Assembly (NCBI GenBank): GCA_001692895.1
Contig: KV748176.1
Location: forward strand, 4,369,092 to 4,433,091
Direction: 5' to 3'
From: Cenococcum geophilum 1.58
Lineage: Eukaryota > Ascomycota > Dothideomycetes > Gloniales > Gloniaceae
DNA length: 64,000 nt
Below are positions 12,366 to 22,376 of the stretch, piece by piece; positions within the stretch are counted from its first letter, which is position 1, and each line of letters opens with the position of its first letter. A model generated the notes under the pieces. It was given only the letters and a program-made list of their open reading frames with translations, made no database searches and was not told where the DNA came from. Both the position numbers and the translations under genes were made by a program.

Positions 12366-13249
12366 CAGGGTTGTTTTGGATAATGCGAATAAGCGAGCAT
12401 AAAATATCCTTTATCCAATAGAAAATGCATAAAATATCACAATCGATAAGGATAAAAGTGCCCTATGCGGGGCTTTTCTACCCCAACCAAGCAGAATAGG
12501 ACAGAATTCTGCAGAATTTGGCAGAATTCGGTGGACTTAGCAGAATTTGGTAGAATTTGGCAGATATTCATAAAGCTTTGCGTATGGAGGCTTTGCATGA
12601 AGCTTTGCACAAGGCTTTGCACAAGGCTTTGCACGAGGCTCTGTATAAAGCTTTGCATGAAGCTCTACACGAAGCTCTGCGGAGGCTCTGCACGAAGCTC
12701 TGCACAAAGCTTTTATATAGAGCCTCCGTAGTAGAGCCGTCGTATGCAGAACCGTCGTACGCAGAGCCATCGTGCAGAGCTTTTGTATACAGGGCTTCGT
12801 GCAGAGCCTCCGTCGCAGAGCTTCGTGCAGAGCTTCGCGCAAAGCTTCGTGCAGAGCTTCGCGCAGAGCTTCGCGCAGAGCTTCGCGCAGAGCTTCTGCA
12901 GAGCTTTGCGCAGAGCTTTGTGCAGAGCTTCCGCAGAGCTTTGTGCAGAGCTTCCACAGAGCTTTGTGCAGAGCTTCGTGCGGAGCCTCTGTATACAAAG
13001 CTTCCATGCGTAAAGCCAGATGTAGAGCTATATATAGAGCCACCTACTAATATTTAAAAGAAAAGGATAATATAACTTTATTTACTAGGTTTAAATTAGT
13101 TATTTTTATATAATAATAAAGAAGAAGGCGACTGAAAGATTATTTGGGGTATGCCAAGACTTATCGCGATAAAATGCAATGGATATCCTTATCGCGATAA
13201 GGATATCCATTCCGTCTTATCGCGATAAGATTTATCCAAAACAACCCTG
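12366..13249. mobile_element. Non-autonomous hAT-type element with minisatellite core
   Basis: 884 bp. The ends are perfect 18-bp inverted repeats starting CAGGGTTGTTTTGGATAA. Exact 8-bp duplications AGCTCGTC lie at 12358-12365 and 13250-13257, and removing the insert plus one copy restores the gypsy RNase H reading (F-D-E-L-K). An 8-bp TSD with CAGGG termini is diagnostic of the hAT superfamily. No transposase is present. The interior is a 12-bp repeat array (12580-13040). Three T-T-A-T-C-G-C-G-A-T-A-A palindromes sit inside the right end (13140-13230), likely subterminal transposase-binding repeats by analogy with other hATs. Confidence 0.93.
12580..13040. repeat. 12-bp minisatellite (CAGAGCTTCGTG-like) inside the hAT element
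   Basis: Tandem units of about CAGAGCTTCGCG with CTC/TTC and TGC/CGC variants. Because 12 is a multiple of 3, all six frames stay open and give spurious Arg/Ala/Ser, Gln/Ser/Phe and Ala/Glu/Leu repeat proteins on both strands. None is called a gene. A related array lies at 54190-54580. Confidence 0.92.
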
Positions 13250-15249
13250 AGCTCGTCAAAGGCCTGCCTACATATAGTGTTAAAGTAAAAGGGCCGGTCC
13301 TTATAGGTAAGTAGGCTTAGTGGCCGGGTAATCCTGCTGTAGTTCTTAATAAAGCGTCGGTAGAAGTTACAGAACCCTAAAAATAACTGCACCCCCTTTA
13401 CGGTCCTTAGGGGTACCCATTAGTTAATTACGGCCGTCTTTTCTAGGTCTGCCTCGATCCCATTTATACTAATAATAAACCCTAGGTACTTTATACGCTT
13501 AACACTAAATTCTAACTTCTTAATATTAGTTTAGAGGCCAGCTTCCTAAAGCTATTATAGGACTTTACAGACATGCTCTTTATATTCCAGTTTGTTTTTA
13601 AAGTAGATTATAATATCATCTAGGTATACTGTATAGAAGTCGTTAAGGTAGTCAAATAGTACGTCATTCATATATCGTTGGTATGTGGCCGGTCCGTTAG
13701 TTAGTCTAAAAGGCAGTACTTTGCATTTATACGTTCCGTAACGGGTCCGAAATGTAGTAAGGTCTTCTAATTTAGGGTCCATTCTAATCCGGTGAAAAGC
13801 CTAGCGGATATTAAGCTTTGTAAAGATCTTAGCTCTACTTATTCGGGCCAAAGTCTTATTAAGTAAAGGCAGTGGGTAGCGGTCTTTAAGGGTTAAATTA
13901 TTAAGCTTANGGTAGTTNATANAGAAACNAAGTCCTCTATTTNGCTTTTTAGTAAAGAGAATAGGTAAGTTAAAAGGGGCTTAACTAGGCTTAATAAAGC
14001 CCTTATCCAGGTTATTAATAAAATACTACTTTGTGGCCTATAATTCGGCAGTAAATTACTGTCGGAGGGGGCTATAGCTAAGGGTAACCACTTTATCCGG
14101 CTTAATTTTAATCTTATAGTTATACGGTTGGTAAGGCGGGAGTATATTAGATGCTGCTTTAGAGAAGGTGTTTTTAAATTTCTGGTATTAACGGGGCAGT
14201 TTCTGTTCTACTAGCTCCTCGTCTATAAGCTCGCCTTTCTCTTAGGCTAGGGCTTCTTTCTCTTTAATTATTTGATTAATTTTGTATAAGCTAGTTATAA
14301 AGGCAACGGTATTAGGCTGAACTAGGTTTTAGTAGAATCCTATGGCGCCAATATAGCAGATATTAACTGGCGGGAGGTTTGTAGGTTTCTTTACGGATAT
14401 TCGTTAGGCCGTATTTTGCGGTATAGGGTTTATAGTCTTTCTCAGCTTACGTTCCATTTTCCGCAAGTTATCCTTCTAGTTTATTAGTTTAGTGTGTCGT
14501 CTAATATCCCTAGCCTTTCTTTATAGCTGTGTAGGGCCTAAGTTCTCTATTAGGGACTTAGCTAGGCCACTACCGACTTCCTAAGTCTTTGGTACGGGTG
14601 GTATAACATAAGCAGTCTGGGGGCGGCGTAGTATATAGATCCGTTACGGATTAAGCTGTATATCCTTCTTAAAAGCCTAGTCCCTACGCGTTGCATTAGC
14701 CTAGTAAATAGTGTTTATCTGCGGCCGTATAAGGTTTTCCATTATAATACTAATCTCTTTTATAAAGAAAGGCGTTAAGGGTATAGTTTCGGGCCAGATA
14801 AGCTGCCTATTCTATATATTAAGCTATAAGCCTAAATAGGCTAGCTATTTTCTCCCTAAAATTATATTATAGCTTCTAAGGTCCGTAATAAGGAAGGGGA
14901 TATTATACTACCTTCGTCCGTTAACGCGGAGGTAAATCCGCAAGATAGTTGTAATAGGTAGTCCTATTCGTCCGTTATAACCGCGAATAGGGACTAGTTT
15001 AGGCAGTTCTTTAAGGGGTGCATTTAAAAAGTCAGCCAGTTTTACAGCGCACTTTATATTAATTAAGGTAAAGGTATTTACTCCTAAGTTAGCTAAAGTA
15101 AAGGTTAAAACTTAATATCTATTACGAAATAAAGTATAAGGGATAGTGTAGCTTCTTCCACTAACTAGCCGACTTAGATTAATATGTGATATATTAATCC
15201 CTTTTAACCCTAGAGAGGAGTCTTCCTCTAAGGTTCCTCTTTTTCCGGC

Positions 15250-16331
15250 TCCGTACTATCCTCCTAAATTAACAGAACCTCATTTATCTTTACCTTTATT
15301 AGGTAGTTTCTTATAGGGTGGCCTATTTAACCGCATAAGAAGTAAGCTCCTTAATCACTAAGGGCCTATATATAGGGGTTACTGTATATAGGCTAGGTGT
15401 ATACTAGGCCCGCAGTAGGGGTAGCTGCGCGGCTAGCTGCTGGGTTAACTGTAGGAGTTGCCGATTATGCTAGGGCACTATAGGCCGTACTTGCAGTACT
15501 TGCGGCCTAGTTTATAAGGTTTCTAGTTTTTAGCCGGTTAGCGCGTGCCTTAATTTAACGGAGGCCTTAGTTAATAGCTAGGCAATAATCTATAAGTTCC
15601 TTTAACGTCTATACTATAATATAAGCTAGTAATACGGCCCGTTGTAGGTCTAGGGTAAGCTTATTAAAGAGGTCTGGCAGTAGGTCTTCCTAGGGGATTT
15701 AGGCCTATCCGGCTAGGTGTAGAAAGCGGGTTTAGAAGGCCGAAAAGGTCTCCGTTGTTTTTATATTTAGGCTTTTATAGCTAAGGCGGGCGTTTTATAC
15801 TTTAAAAGGGTCTTTATAAATAAAAGATAAGTATTTAATTATTTCTTCTTTAGAGATAAAGGGGTCTACTAAGTCTTTAGTGTATCGCGGGCGTAAATGC
15901 GTCTAGGCGTCTCCGCCAGTACGGCCGAAAATGTAGGCCATTCTGGCTCGGGCGTTAGGGAAGTGGTCTGCATTAACTTTAAGCTTATCCCGTAATTAAA
16001 GCTTTTAATTATTAAATATAGGGTCGGTTCCGTCTATAAGTAGCGGGGGATCCGTAACCTTTGCTAACCGCCTCAGTGCTATATAGACCTTAGTGGGTCC
16101 ACTAAGGCGCTGGGATAGGGCCTAAAGGACTATAGCAAGTCTTTGGTTATCTAATAATGACTTATTATTAGATATAGGGGTATCTCTAGCTTTGAGTAGC
16201 TCTTGTAGTCGTTTAATTTTGGTATTAGTAGCCGTAAGCTCCGCCTAGGGGGTTAAAACGTTAATTGTTTCTTTATCTAAAGTATTTAAGGGTCCTATAG
16301 CTGCTTTGCCTACTGCTGTGGTTTATGGCAT
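15250..16331 (-). pseudogene. Family-2 gag, RIP-damaged
   Basis: Starts at the ATG at 16331-16329, just inside the 5' LTR. The frame includes a leucine/lysine-rich stretch, a capsid-like region (F-P-N-A-R-A-R-M-A-Y near 15950) and a zinc knuckle near 15330-15370 that reads C-F-L-C-G-x-I-G-H-P-I-R-N-Y, the last Cys being changed to Tyr. The second codon after Pro is already a stop (TAA). No other gene overlaps. Confidence 0.85.
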
Positions 16332-16539
16332 AGTGGTAGGGGTATTAGGTAATTCTGGGTAATTTCTTTAGGGGTTCTAGTCTGTGCGTGTCTTGTGGGT
16401 TCTTTCCTTAGGGTTCTATTCTTTTCTTTTAGGTCCTGTCCTTATGGTCCTAGCGATGTCCTTAGGGTCCTATTCTATGTTCTTGCAGATATATTTAAGT
16501 TCCTTCTTAGGAAGAAAGAGTAGAGTAAGCTTTAGATAA

Positions 16540-16764
16540 TGTTAGCGACTTAATCAATTAAGACATAAGCACGGTAAAAGGGTCGTGCAAGCCTGTATAA
16601 TTAGATTGTCTATAAACAAGAATCTAAAGCTAGAGAAAAGGAAAGGAAAGGATAAGTAGTAACGCGAGGAGTTATATACAATCCCTAGTCACGTAAGAGT
16701 CACGTGAGCCCTGCGTCTACCATAACGTCTACCATAGCTGCCGCTTTCTGCCAGTGCCGTAACA
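16540..16764 (-). repeat. 5' LTR of gypsy element 2
   Basis: 225 bp, TG...CA, near-identical to 9972-10196 and followed by the second CTTAA duplication at 16765-16769. I could not recognise a tRNA-type primer-binding site next to it. Confidence 0.95.
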
Positions 16765-17070
16765 CTTAAAGTGTATTTACGTAAGGAATCCTTTAAGTTT
16801 TAACTTCTCCCCTAAGAATCACTTAATTAAGGGTAACTTAACCTTAGCTACTCCAATCCTATTAATCCTATCTTTAAGTATCTTATTATTATCTATTAAT
16901 TAATTAACTATTTCCTATAGCTGTCTAACGGTAACTGGCTAAGAGTTAGTGTTTATTATACTAGTGTTATTACCTAATCCAGATATAGTTGCTGCCGTTA
17001 ACGGCGTTATGGCTACTGCTTTTGGTAGCATATTATTTAACCTCCTTTACTATAACCTTAGTAGTGAATA

Positions 17071-17480
17071 TATAATAAAGCCTTATAGGAAATACTACGG
17101 TGGACTTGTTAATGGGCTAGGTATATAGGTATAGCATAGTTAATAATATAAATATAACTGGTGGAGTAGTTACCTAATAAATTAACTCTAATTATATTCT
17201 AAGATTCACTATAAAGAAGAGAAACTATCTATAGAGACTATACGTCCTTAAATATATAACTCCTCCCTATAGTAAAGGTTTAGTACATTAGTATATCAGT
17301 ACGTCGCGTTCCCATATTCCTACGTTCCCACGTTCCGAACTTATAACGTAACTGGCCATATAACTTAGCTACCCCTCGTCCTATAGCTCGATCGGTTCTA
17401 GCGCCTTCTATACTGTCTTAACTAACCCGTTTATGTCTCTTTTTAGTAGTCGTACTACTGCCAATATAAGGTCTGTAACA
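17071..17480 (-). repeat. 5' LTR of family-1 copy X
   Basis: About 410 bp. Colinear with the LTR at 6161-6584 but more diverged, including near its start (TATAATAAAG for TGTAACGGAA). It ends GTCTGTAACA. Confidence 0.85.
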
Positions 17481-17589
17481 GAATATATCCACATAGGTAG
17501 TAACAATTGCTTTATAGTAGAATTATCTCTTACTAACCTATTAATATTAGCAAAGTAGTATAGTTTCTATTTATAATTAGGTAATATAT

Positions 17590-17602
17590 AAAAGGAGGGC
17601 TA
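17590..17602. repeat. Target-site duplication (left) of the LINE element
   Basis: AAAAGGAGGGCTA is found again at 19736-19748. The leading A residues on the right are ambiguous with the poly(A) tail; at least GGAGGGCTA is a true duplication. Confidence 0.85.
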
Positions 17603-19735
17603 AAGCTATACCACACATGCAACCTTACCAAAAGGTAGCGCCACACTTCAAAACTTACGCATACCCATCTCACCACCAAAAACAATTGATTTTCCAACTT
17701 TCAAGACCTAATTCCTACTGCCTAGCGAGCTAGAGGTGGATTTATTTGTCGTTTTACCCCCTTTCCCCCAACAGAAAATTCTTCTTAGGGGTGGTCCTAG
17801 CTTATAAGCGAGGCACGGATAGGAACACCAAAGCCACTACTACTACTACTATCACTACCACCAATAACAAAATAGGGGCTAGTTTCTCTACTACCTTTTA
17901 GCCTAATCTCTCCAGAAATCTTCTAGTAGGATTAGTAAGGAGAAAGGGTATAAGGATAGTAAAAACTAGGAAACCCCCTATAAGACACAAAATGTTAAGG
18001 CCCGGCAGGCCTAAAAAGAAACCTATAGAAATAAGTGATAATGAGTCTATATCTACATTCACTTTTTCTAGCCCTTCTCCTTCTCCTGGCCCTTTCCCTC
18101 CTCCTAGCCTATTTGGGACAGGAGAAAAAAGAGGACATCCTCAGTCTTCTACTGAAAAAGAAAACCAAAAACCTACAAAAAAGACAACCAAACAAATGAC
18201 TTTTACGGCTGGTATACCTAGTATATCTTTCTCTCCCCTTTCTCCAGAACAACACCTACAAAAGGCTCTAGATAGCCTAACTCAGGCCTATAAAGGGCTA
18301 GAAGAAAAAGACGACAAAAAGGAATAAGTTAAACAGCTAGAGGACTATACACGTAGTATCCTAGTAGGAGAAAATCCCTTTATAAAAGGAAAAGAAAAAA
18401 CAAAAGAAGTCCTAAAAGGACTAGTTGAAGAAGTAAGAGCTCTCCGTAAGGAGGTAGCCCCTACTAAAGAAACCTACGCAGAGAGGCTAAAGAAGGACCT
18501 CCCTACTTCGTCCTCTCTACCCCCCTCGTCACTACTATTTCCTACCCCTTCTACTTCTACTAGAAGTAAGAAAAAGCAGCTACAAGAAAGAAAGCTAGTC
18601 CTAATTACAGACCAAAAGGACTAACCTCTAGATACCTTCTCTATACGAAACAAAGTCAATCAACTATTTGCATCAAAACTGCAAGTAGAAAAACCAGTTT
18701 TAGCATCTATAACTAGAACTAAAGGAAAACAAAATATTCTCCTTACGACTACGGAAGAGTATAATGCAGATTTCCTAGTCAAATATAAGGAAATCTGGCA
18801 TAACTGCTTTACCTTTNAAAGAGAACAAAAACTAGAACCATGGGTTCAAATTATAGCCCATGGGGTTCCTACCCTACCTTTCNTAGGAGAAGGAGGCTCT
18901 AAGCTTCTAAAAGAAGAAATTGAGACNTTTAATCCTATAAGGATACAAGGACTACCTAGATGGATCTCATCTAGTGTAAAAAGACACGATCCACAGACCA
19001 GATTTGGCTCTATAGTTTTTACTATAGAGAACGAAGAAAAAAGACAAGAAATCCTCAAACAAAAAGAGATATCAATTGCAGGTACAGCTACTAAGGTAGT
19101 AAAATACCTTGAAGTCTCTCCTACTACGCAGTGTAATAGCTGCCAAAAATTTGGCCATATAGGAGATAGATGCTCTACTAGGGCCTATAGATATTGTGCG
19201 GCTGCACATCTATCTAAAGACCACGTCTGTCCTACCTGTATGGTAGGGGGCAGGCCTTGCAAGCATACTACCCCTCTTTGCATTAATTGTAAAGAAAAAC
19301 ACTTTGCTAATAGTAAAGACTGCGAGGTTCTTAAAGCAGCTAAACTAGTACATAGTACTAGTGTAGAAGATTCTATGGAAGAATAAAATTAATAGGATTC
19401 TAGAAGGAGGTAACTCCTACTAGGCTTCTGGGTAAAAGATATTAGAGAGCAAAAGGACAGAAATAAATTGCAAAAGGACAGGGACAGGGGTTAGGATTTC
19501 TTATAGTTTTTCTTACCATTTTCTCATTCCCTAGTAGTTGTAGTATCTTAGTATTTTACTAGGAAACTATAAACTCCTAGTTTAGGGGTTTATAAACTAC
19601 TAGGACATAGCTACTAGTACATATTAAGCTGCCTAGAAAGGATTTATGTATATAGAACTATAGCGCCATAGCCCAAGGCTGCATGCGCAGTATTGTACGT
19701 AGTATAATACAATGGATAAAAAAAAAAAAAAAAAA
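17603..19735 (+). mobile_element. LINE-type retroelement with ORF1 only, poly(A) tail and TSD
   Basis: A 13-bp direct repeat AAAAGGAGGGCTA flanks the element (17590-17602 and 19736-19748). The insert ends in 22 A residues (19718-19739, overlapping the TSD). This is the mark of target-primed reverse transcription. A 5' leader of about 390 bp is followed by ORF1 (17992-19386) and about 330 bp of 3' UTR with short hairpins. No reverse transcriptase or endonuclease ORF2 is present, so it must have been mobilised in trans. It is much less RIP-mutated than its neighbours, so it is probably young. Confidence 0.88.
17992..19386 (+). pseudogene. LINE ORF1 (gag-like, three Cys/His knuckles)
   Basis: 464 codons from ATG to TAA, with two in-frame stops at 18325-18327 and 18622-18624. 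The N-terminus is Pro/Ser/Lys rich and is followed by a charged helix. The central part resembles the RNA-binding domain of Tad-type ORF1 proteins. The C-terminus holds a CX2CX4HX4C knuckle (C-N-S-C-Q-K-F-G-H-I-G-D-R-C, about 19132-19173) and two further Cys/His clusters up to 19325. In the second cluster the first expected Cys reads Tyr (TAT), a G-to-A change. Ns occur at 18817, 18883 and 18927. It would have bound RNA in the retrotransposition particle. Confidence 0.85.
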
Positions 19736-19748
19736 AAAAGGAGGGCTA

Positions 19749-21189
19749 CGTATAGAAGGTAATAGAAAGTAATAGAATTTATAGTAGAAAAAAGCTAAAT
19801 TATTATATAAAAGTAGGTAAATTCGTAAGATGGAAAATGGTAGGGGTTTAGGGTAGAAAGTGGTAGAAAGTTTAGGTAGAAAATGTAAGTAATTTAATAT
19901 AAAGGATAGCTAAATTTAGGGGGTAGAAAATAGTAGATCTCTAGTATAAAGAAATATTAGGCATAGTAATAGAGGGGTGCATTAAGAAGCATATACTATT
20001 TTAGCCTGTTTATATATAAAAGTGTAGTCTTTTAGTAACATCTTCGCCTTTTTACTATTATTATTAAAGCCTAGGCCATATACTTTCTTAATAATAGCCC
20101 AGAACCTACAGTTTGCTTTAACTCCAAAGTCTCTTAACTTATCCTTTATCTATACGCATTTAGTTAGTATAACTCCCTAGTATATTAATATACTCTAAAA
20201 TTACTTTACATGCGCTAACTTAATTAGGTTTATAATCTACTTATTTTTATTCCTCCCTTAATAGACTAGCTTAGGTTACAGTCTATAATTTAATAATTAG
20301 CGTCTCTAATATAGAAGGAAATCGATCTACTTAGAGATTAACTTATAGGTTTAAGGATTCGCCCTTACCTATATATATTTTCGCGAGAAATATACTTATT
20401 ACTTAGTGGAGGACGGCTTTATAGACATTCTTAACCTTTTAGTTTATATAGTATCCGTAATAGTCCTATATAAAGCGCGCTCCAAAACAATATTACGTTT
20501 ATACTTATATACGCATTCTTTTTTAGTTAGTTTTATTTATATTAGATTCTACTAATCTGTTATAGGGTGGTGAGTTAAAACCACTATTAATGTTATAGAT
20601 AAGTGCAGCATCTAGTAATTTAGGGCTTAATTAACGGGGGCGTAAGGTCAAAGCAATTATTATATAAGGTAGTCACCTAAGTCAAGTGCTTTTGTATATA
20701 ATACCTGTTTTAGGCAAGCTAGGTAGCTCTAAGGTGTTATCTGTGTTTAATATTGCGTATCATTTTAGGTAAGCCTAGTGTATTAGACCTTGGTCCTCTC
20801 CTATTAAAACAAAAAGAGAGACGCTGCTAATTAAACCACCTATTAGCATACAATTAGTAATTTAAACACTATCTTAGGAAAGGCTTTTTTTTTTTTTAAA
20901 GAGCTAAACTCTCTGCCGCCTACCACTATTACTACCCAAGATGTACGCGATATTTCCGTTTAATTGCTCTTAGAATATACACATGCTAAGCTTTAGTCTT
21001 AGGGGTATAATATAAGGTTCTGGACTAAACTTCCCTCTCTAGATACGAGTTTGAAAGAAGTCTGGCTTAGTATATTTCCTCCTAATATATCTAATTCCCG
21101 AATCTAATTTGTTTATTAAGAGCCTATAAAGCAAGATAACACCTTAGGACCATTTTACCAATAGGTTAATCTAAATTCCTTTGCAGTAT
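19749..21189. other. AT-rich, RIP-like DNA without a recognisable gene
   Basis: Minus-strand reading at about 20050-20560 gives short open stretches between stops (for example L-R-D-F-G-V-K-A-N-C-R-F-W-A near 20120) that look like a decayed transposase or other repeat, but I cannot name the family. The part from 20580 to 20870 has fewer stops and no recognisable product. A run of T residues lies at 20887-20899. Confidence 0.4.
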
Positions 21190-21419
21190 GGCAGTTCCAG
21201 GCTTTTTGAGAGGCTAGGTGATGAAATGATGAAGAACTACTACGAGTGACGGCTACCGGCCCGTTCTATAAGGGAGAACCCAGTCTTTGCCCTAAAAGGT
21301 AGCTATTTTAGAAGGAGAAATTCCGCACTATAGCACAGCAGGTTGAGTCTAAAGAGGTTAAAGGTATTGCTATTGGTGCTGCTGATAATATGGATATTAA
21401 GGAACTTTATGTCAGGTAA
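21190..21419 (+). pseudogene. Frameshifted protein-coding remnant, unknown
   Basis: Two plus-strand frames join at about 21312: E-R-L-G-D-E-M-M-K-N-Y-Y-E then a TGA, R-E-N-P-V-F-A-L-K, and after a one-base shift F-R-T-I-A-Q-Q-V-E-S-K-E-V to a TAA at 21417-21419. The composition is that of ordinary coding DNA rather than RIP-mutated repeat. I do not recognise the family. The stop and the shift suggest a gene remnant, but an exon with missed splice sites is possible. Confidence 0.35.
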
Positions 21420-21474
21420 AACCTGAGTAGATAGTTATATAGCCGCAAGGTATGGCAGGGACGACTCGCTTGTG

Positions 21475-21497
21475 AGGCACGTGCGCTGCACGTGCCT
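21475..21497. repeat. Perfect inverted repeat with two CACGTG cores
   Basis: AGGCACGTGC-GCT-GCACGTGCCT: 10-bp arms with a 3-base spacer. CACGTG is the E-box recognised by fungal bHLH factors. No gene start is close enough to claim regulation. Confidence 0.5.
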
Positions 21498-21499
21498 AG

Positions 21500-22018
21500 G
21501 GAAACCCCTTCCTTCATCAGCATTTTGTTGGGGTGCCAAGATCCTGGAGGCCTCCTGACAGGATTTTGATTTTCCTGGAGGTCCTGATCGTCCTAAGAGG
21601 CTCCTGGCAGGATACCCCCTAAGCGACACCCCTCCCACCCCCCTCACCCCCTCCAAACGACACCCCTATGCACACACCCCTCGACACCTGTGCGCGCGCG
21701 CGACACACAGATAGCCTACACGTGCCTCTGCCAAGTTACCCCCTTTGTAGCCGCCTTATTTTTACCCTTCCTTACATCCTCCCTACCTTAGGAGGTGTAA
21801 GCTTTGCAGTGTGGGAGAATTGAACGAGCAACTTAATTAAAAATCCATGGAAATCAGGTGGTATAAATACATGAAAAAGGTGTAAGTAATAAGATGAAAG
21901 GGGACACTAATACGTAACTGAAACGGGGTGATACGCGGTAGAAACAGGGTAATACTCAGGTGAGACAGTGGTGGTACGTAGGGTGCGGTAGTCAGTTACA
22001 GGAGGCACTAGAACGGCA
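21500..22018. other. GC-richer intergenic DNA, no gene seen
   Basis: It contains imperfect repeats of CTCCTGRCAGGAT (21551-21565 and 21600-21614), a CA/CG-rich tract with alternating GCGCGCGCG near 21692, and otherwise nothing I can name. Open frames here are short, low-complexity and lack any motif. Confidence 0.4.
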
Positions 22019-22115
22019 GCCAGCAGAGGACCGTCGCCAGAACCAGACAACTGTCGTCAGAACCAGACAACTATCGCCAGAACCAGACGACCGTCGCCGG
22101 AGCCAGACGATAATC
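22019..22115. repeat. 20-bp tandem repeat, about 5 imperfect copies
   Basis: Units of about AGAACCAGACAACTGTCGCC. The 20-bp period is not a multiple of three and both strands stay open across it, so the overlapping ORFs are treated as artefacts. Confidence 0.75.
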
Positions 22116-22376
22116 GTTCGAACGACCAGCGAACACCACGATCGATTCAATCGATCGATCGAATCGAACCAGAGCCTTACAGGTTGTCCCGTTCCGTAGA
22201 AACCCCCAAAATCATCGAAGGCTAGCTTCAAGACCGAAAGAGAACTATCGAAAGCTGCTAGAAAAAGACATTAAAATATAAATTCATCCGGTCCCCTAGG
22301 TACCTACATGAAACAGTCATGCCAAATTTAATTTTTTTTTAAAGTGTTAACTTCTCAACAGGTCTACAAGCCCAAA

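Larger units (their letters stand above)
10215..15250 (-). pseudogene. Family-2 pol (protease, RT, RNase H, integrase, chromodomain), broken
   Basis: RT lies between about 13270 and 14150, with an intact Y-L-D-D-I-I-I-Y active site near 13600-13625. The RT/RNase H connection L-G-F-C-N-F-Y-R-R-F-I follows at 13350-13392. RNase H is cut by the hAT insertion after D-E-L and resumes at D-E-L-K-K-R-L-V-F-A-P-L at 12365. Integrase spans about 10700-12000. A C-terminal W-K-G-Y-like chromodomain segment (N-P-D-P-T-x-Y-P-A-W-N) lies near 10400-10450, which makes it a chromovirus. Several in-frame stops and the insertion rule out a functional product. Confidence 0.88.
9972..16764 (-). mobile_element. 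Complete Ty3/gypsy chromovirus, family 2
   Basis: Flanked by 5-bp TSDs and by two 225-bp LTRs (9972-10196 and 16540-16764) of the TG...CA type. The polypurine tract is next to the left LTR, so the element reads on the minus strand, with gag starting at 16331 and pol ending near 10215. It is 6793 bp long, or about 5.9 kb without the hAT element inside it. LTRs of equal length with only scattered transition differences fit a fairly recent insertion followed by RIP. Ns cluster at 13910-13943. Confidence 0.95.
9838..17480 (-). mobile_element. Family-1 gypsy fragment (copy X), split by element 2
   Basis: A piece of family-1 gag at 9838-9971 continues, after the 6.8-kb insert and its target duplication, at 16765-17070, and is followed by the 5' LTR at 17071-17480. 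Alignment to copy A (5728-6160) is colinear across the gap. The rest of gag, all of pol and the 3' LTR are missing to the left of 9838. The LTR ends TGTAACA at 17480. Confidence 0.9.

Noticed and set aside
12437..13057. Six overlapping ORFs of 70-168 codons on both strands
   Set aside because: They are by-products of a 12-bp tandem repeat that is open in all frames, and they lie inside a non-coding hAT element.
13555..13782. Separate small gene with an RT-like YLDD motif
   Set aside because: It is a piece of the family-2 gypsy pol, not an independent gene or a group II intron RT.
20620..20720. GTCACCTAAGTCAAGTG near 20670, possible Tc1/mariner-type terminal repeat
   Set aside because: No inverted partner or TA duplication could be found in the window.
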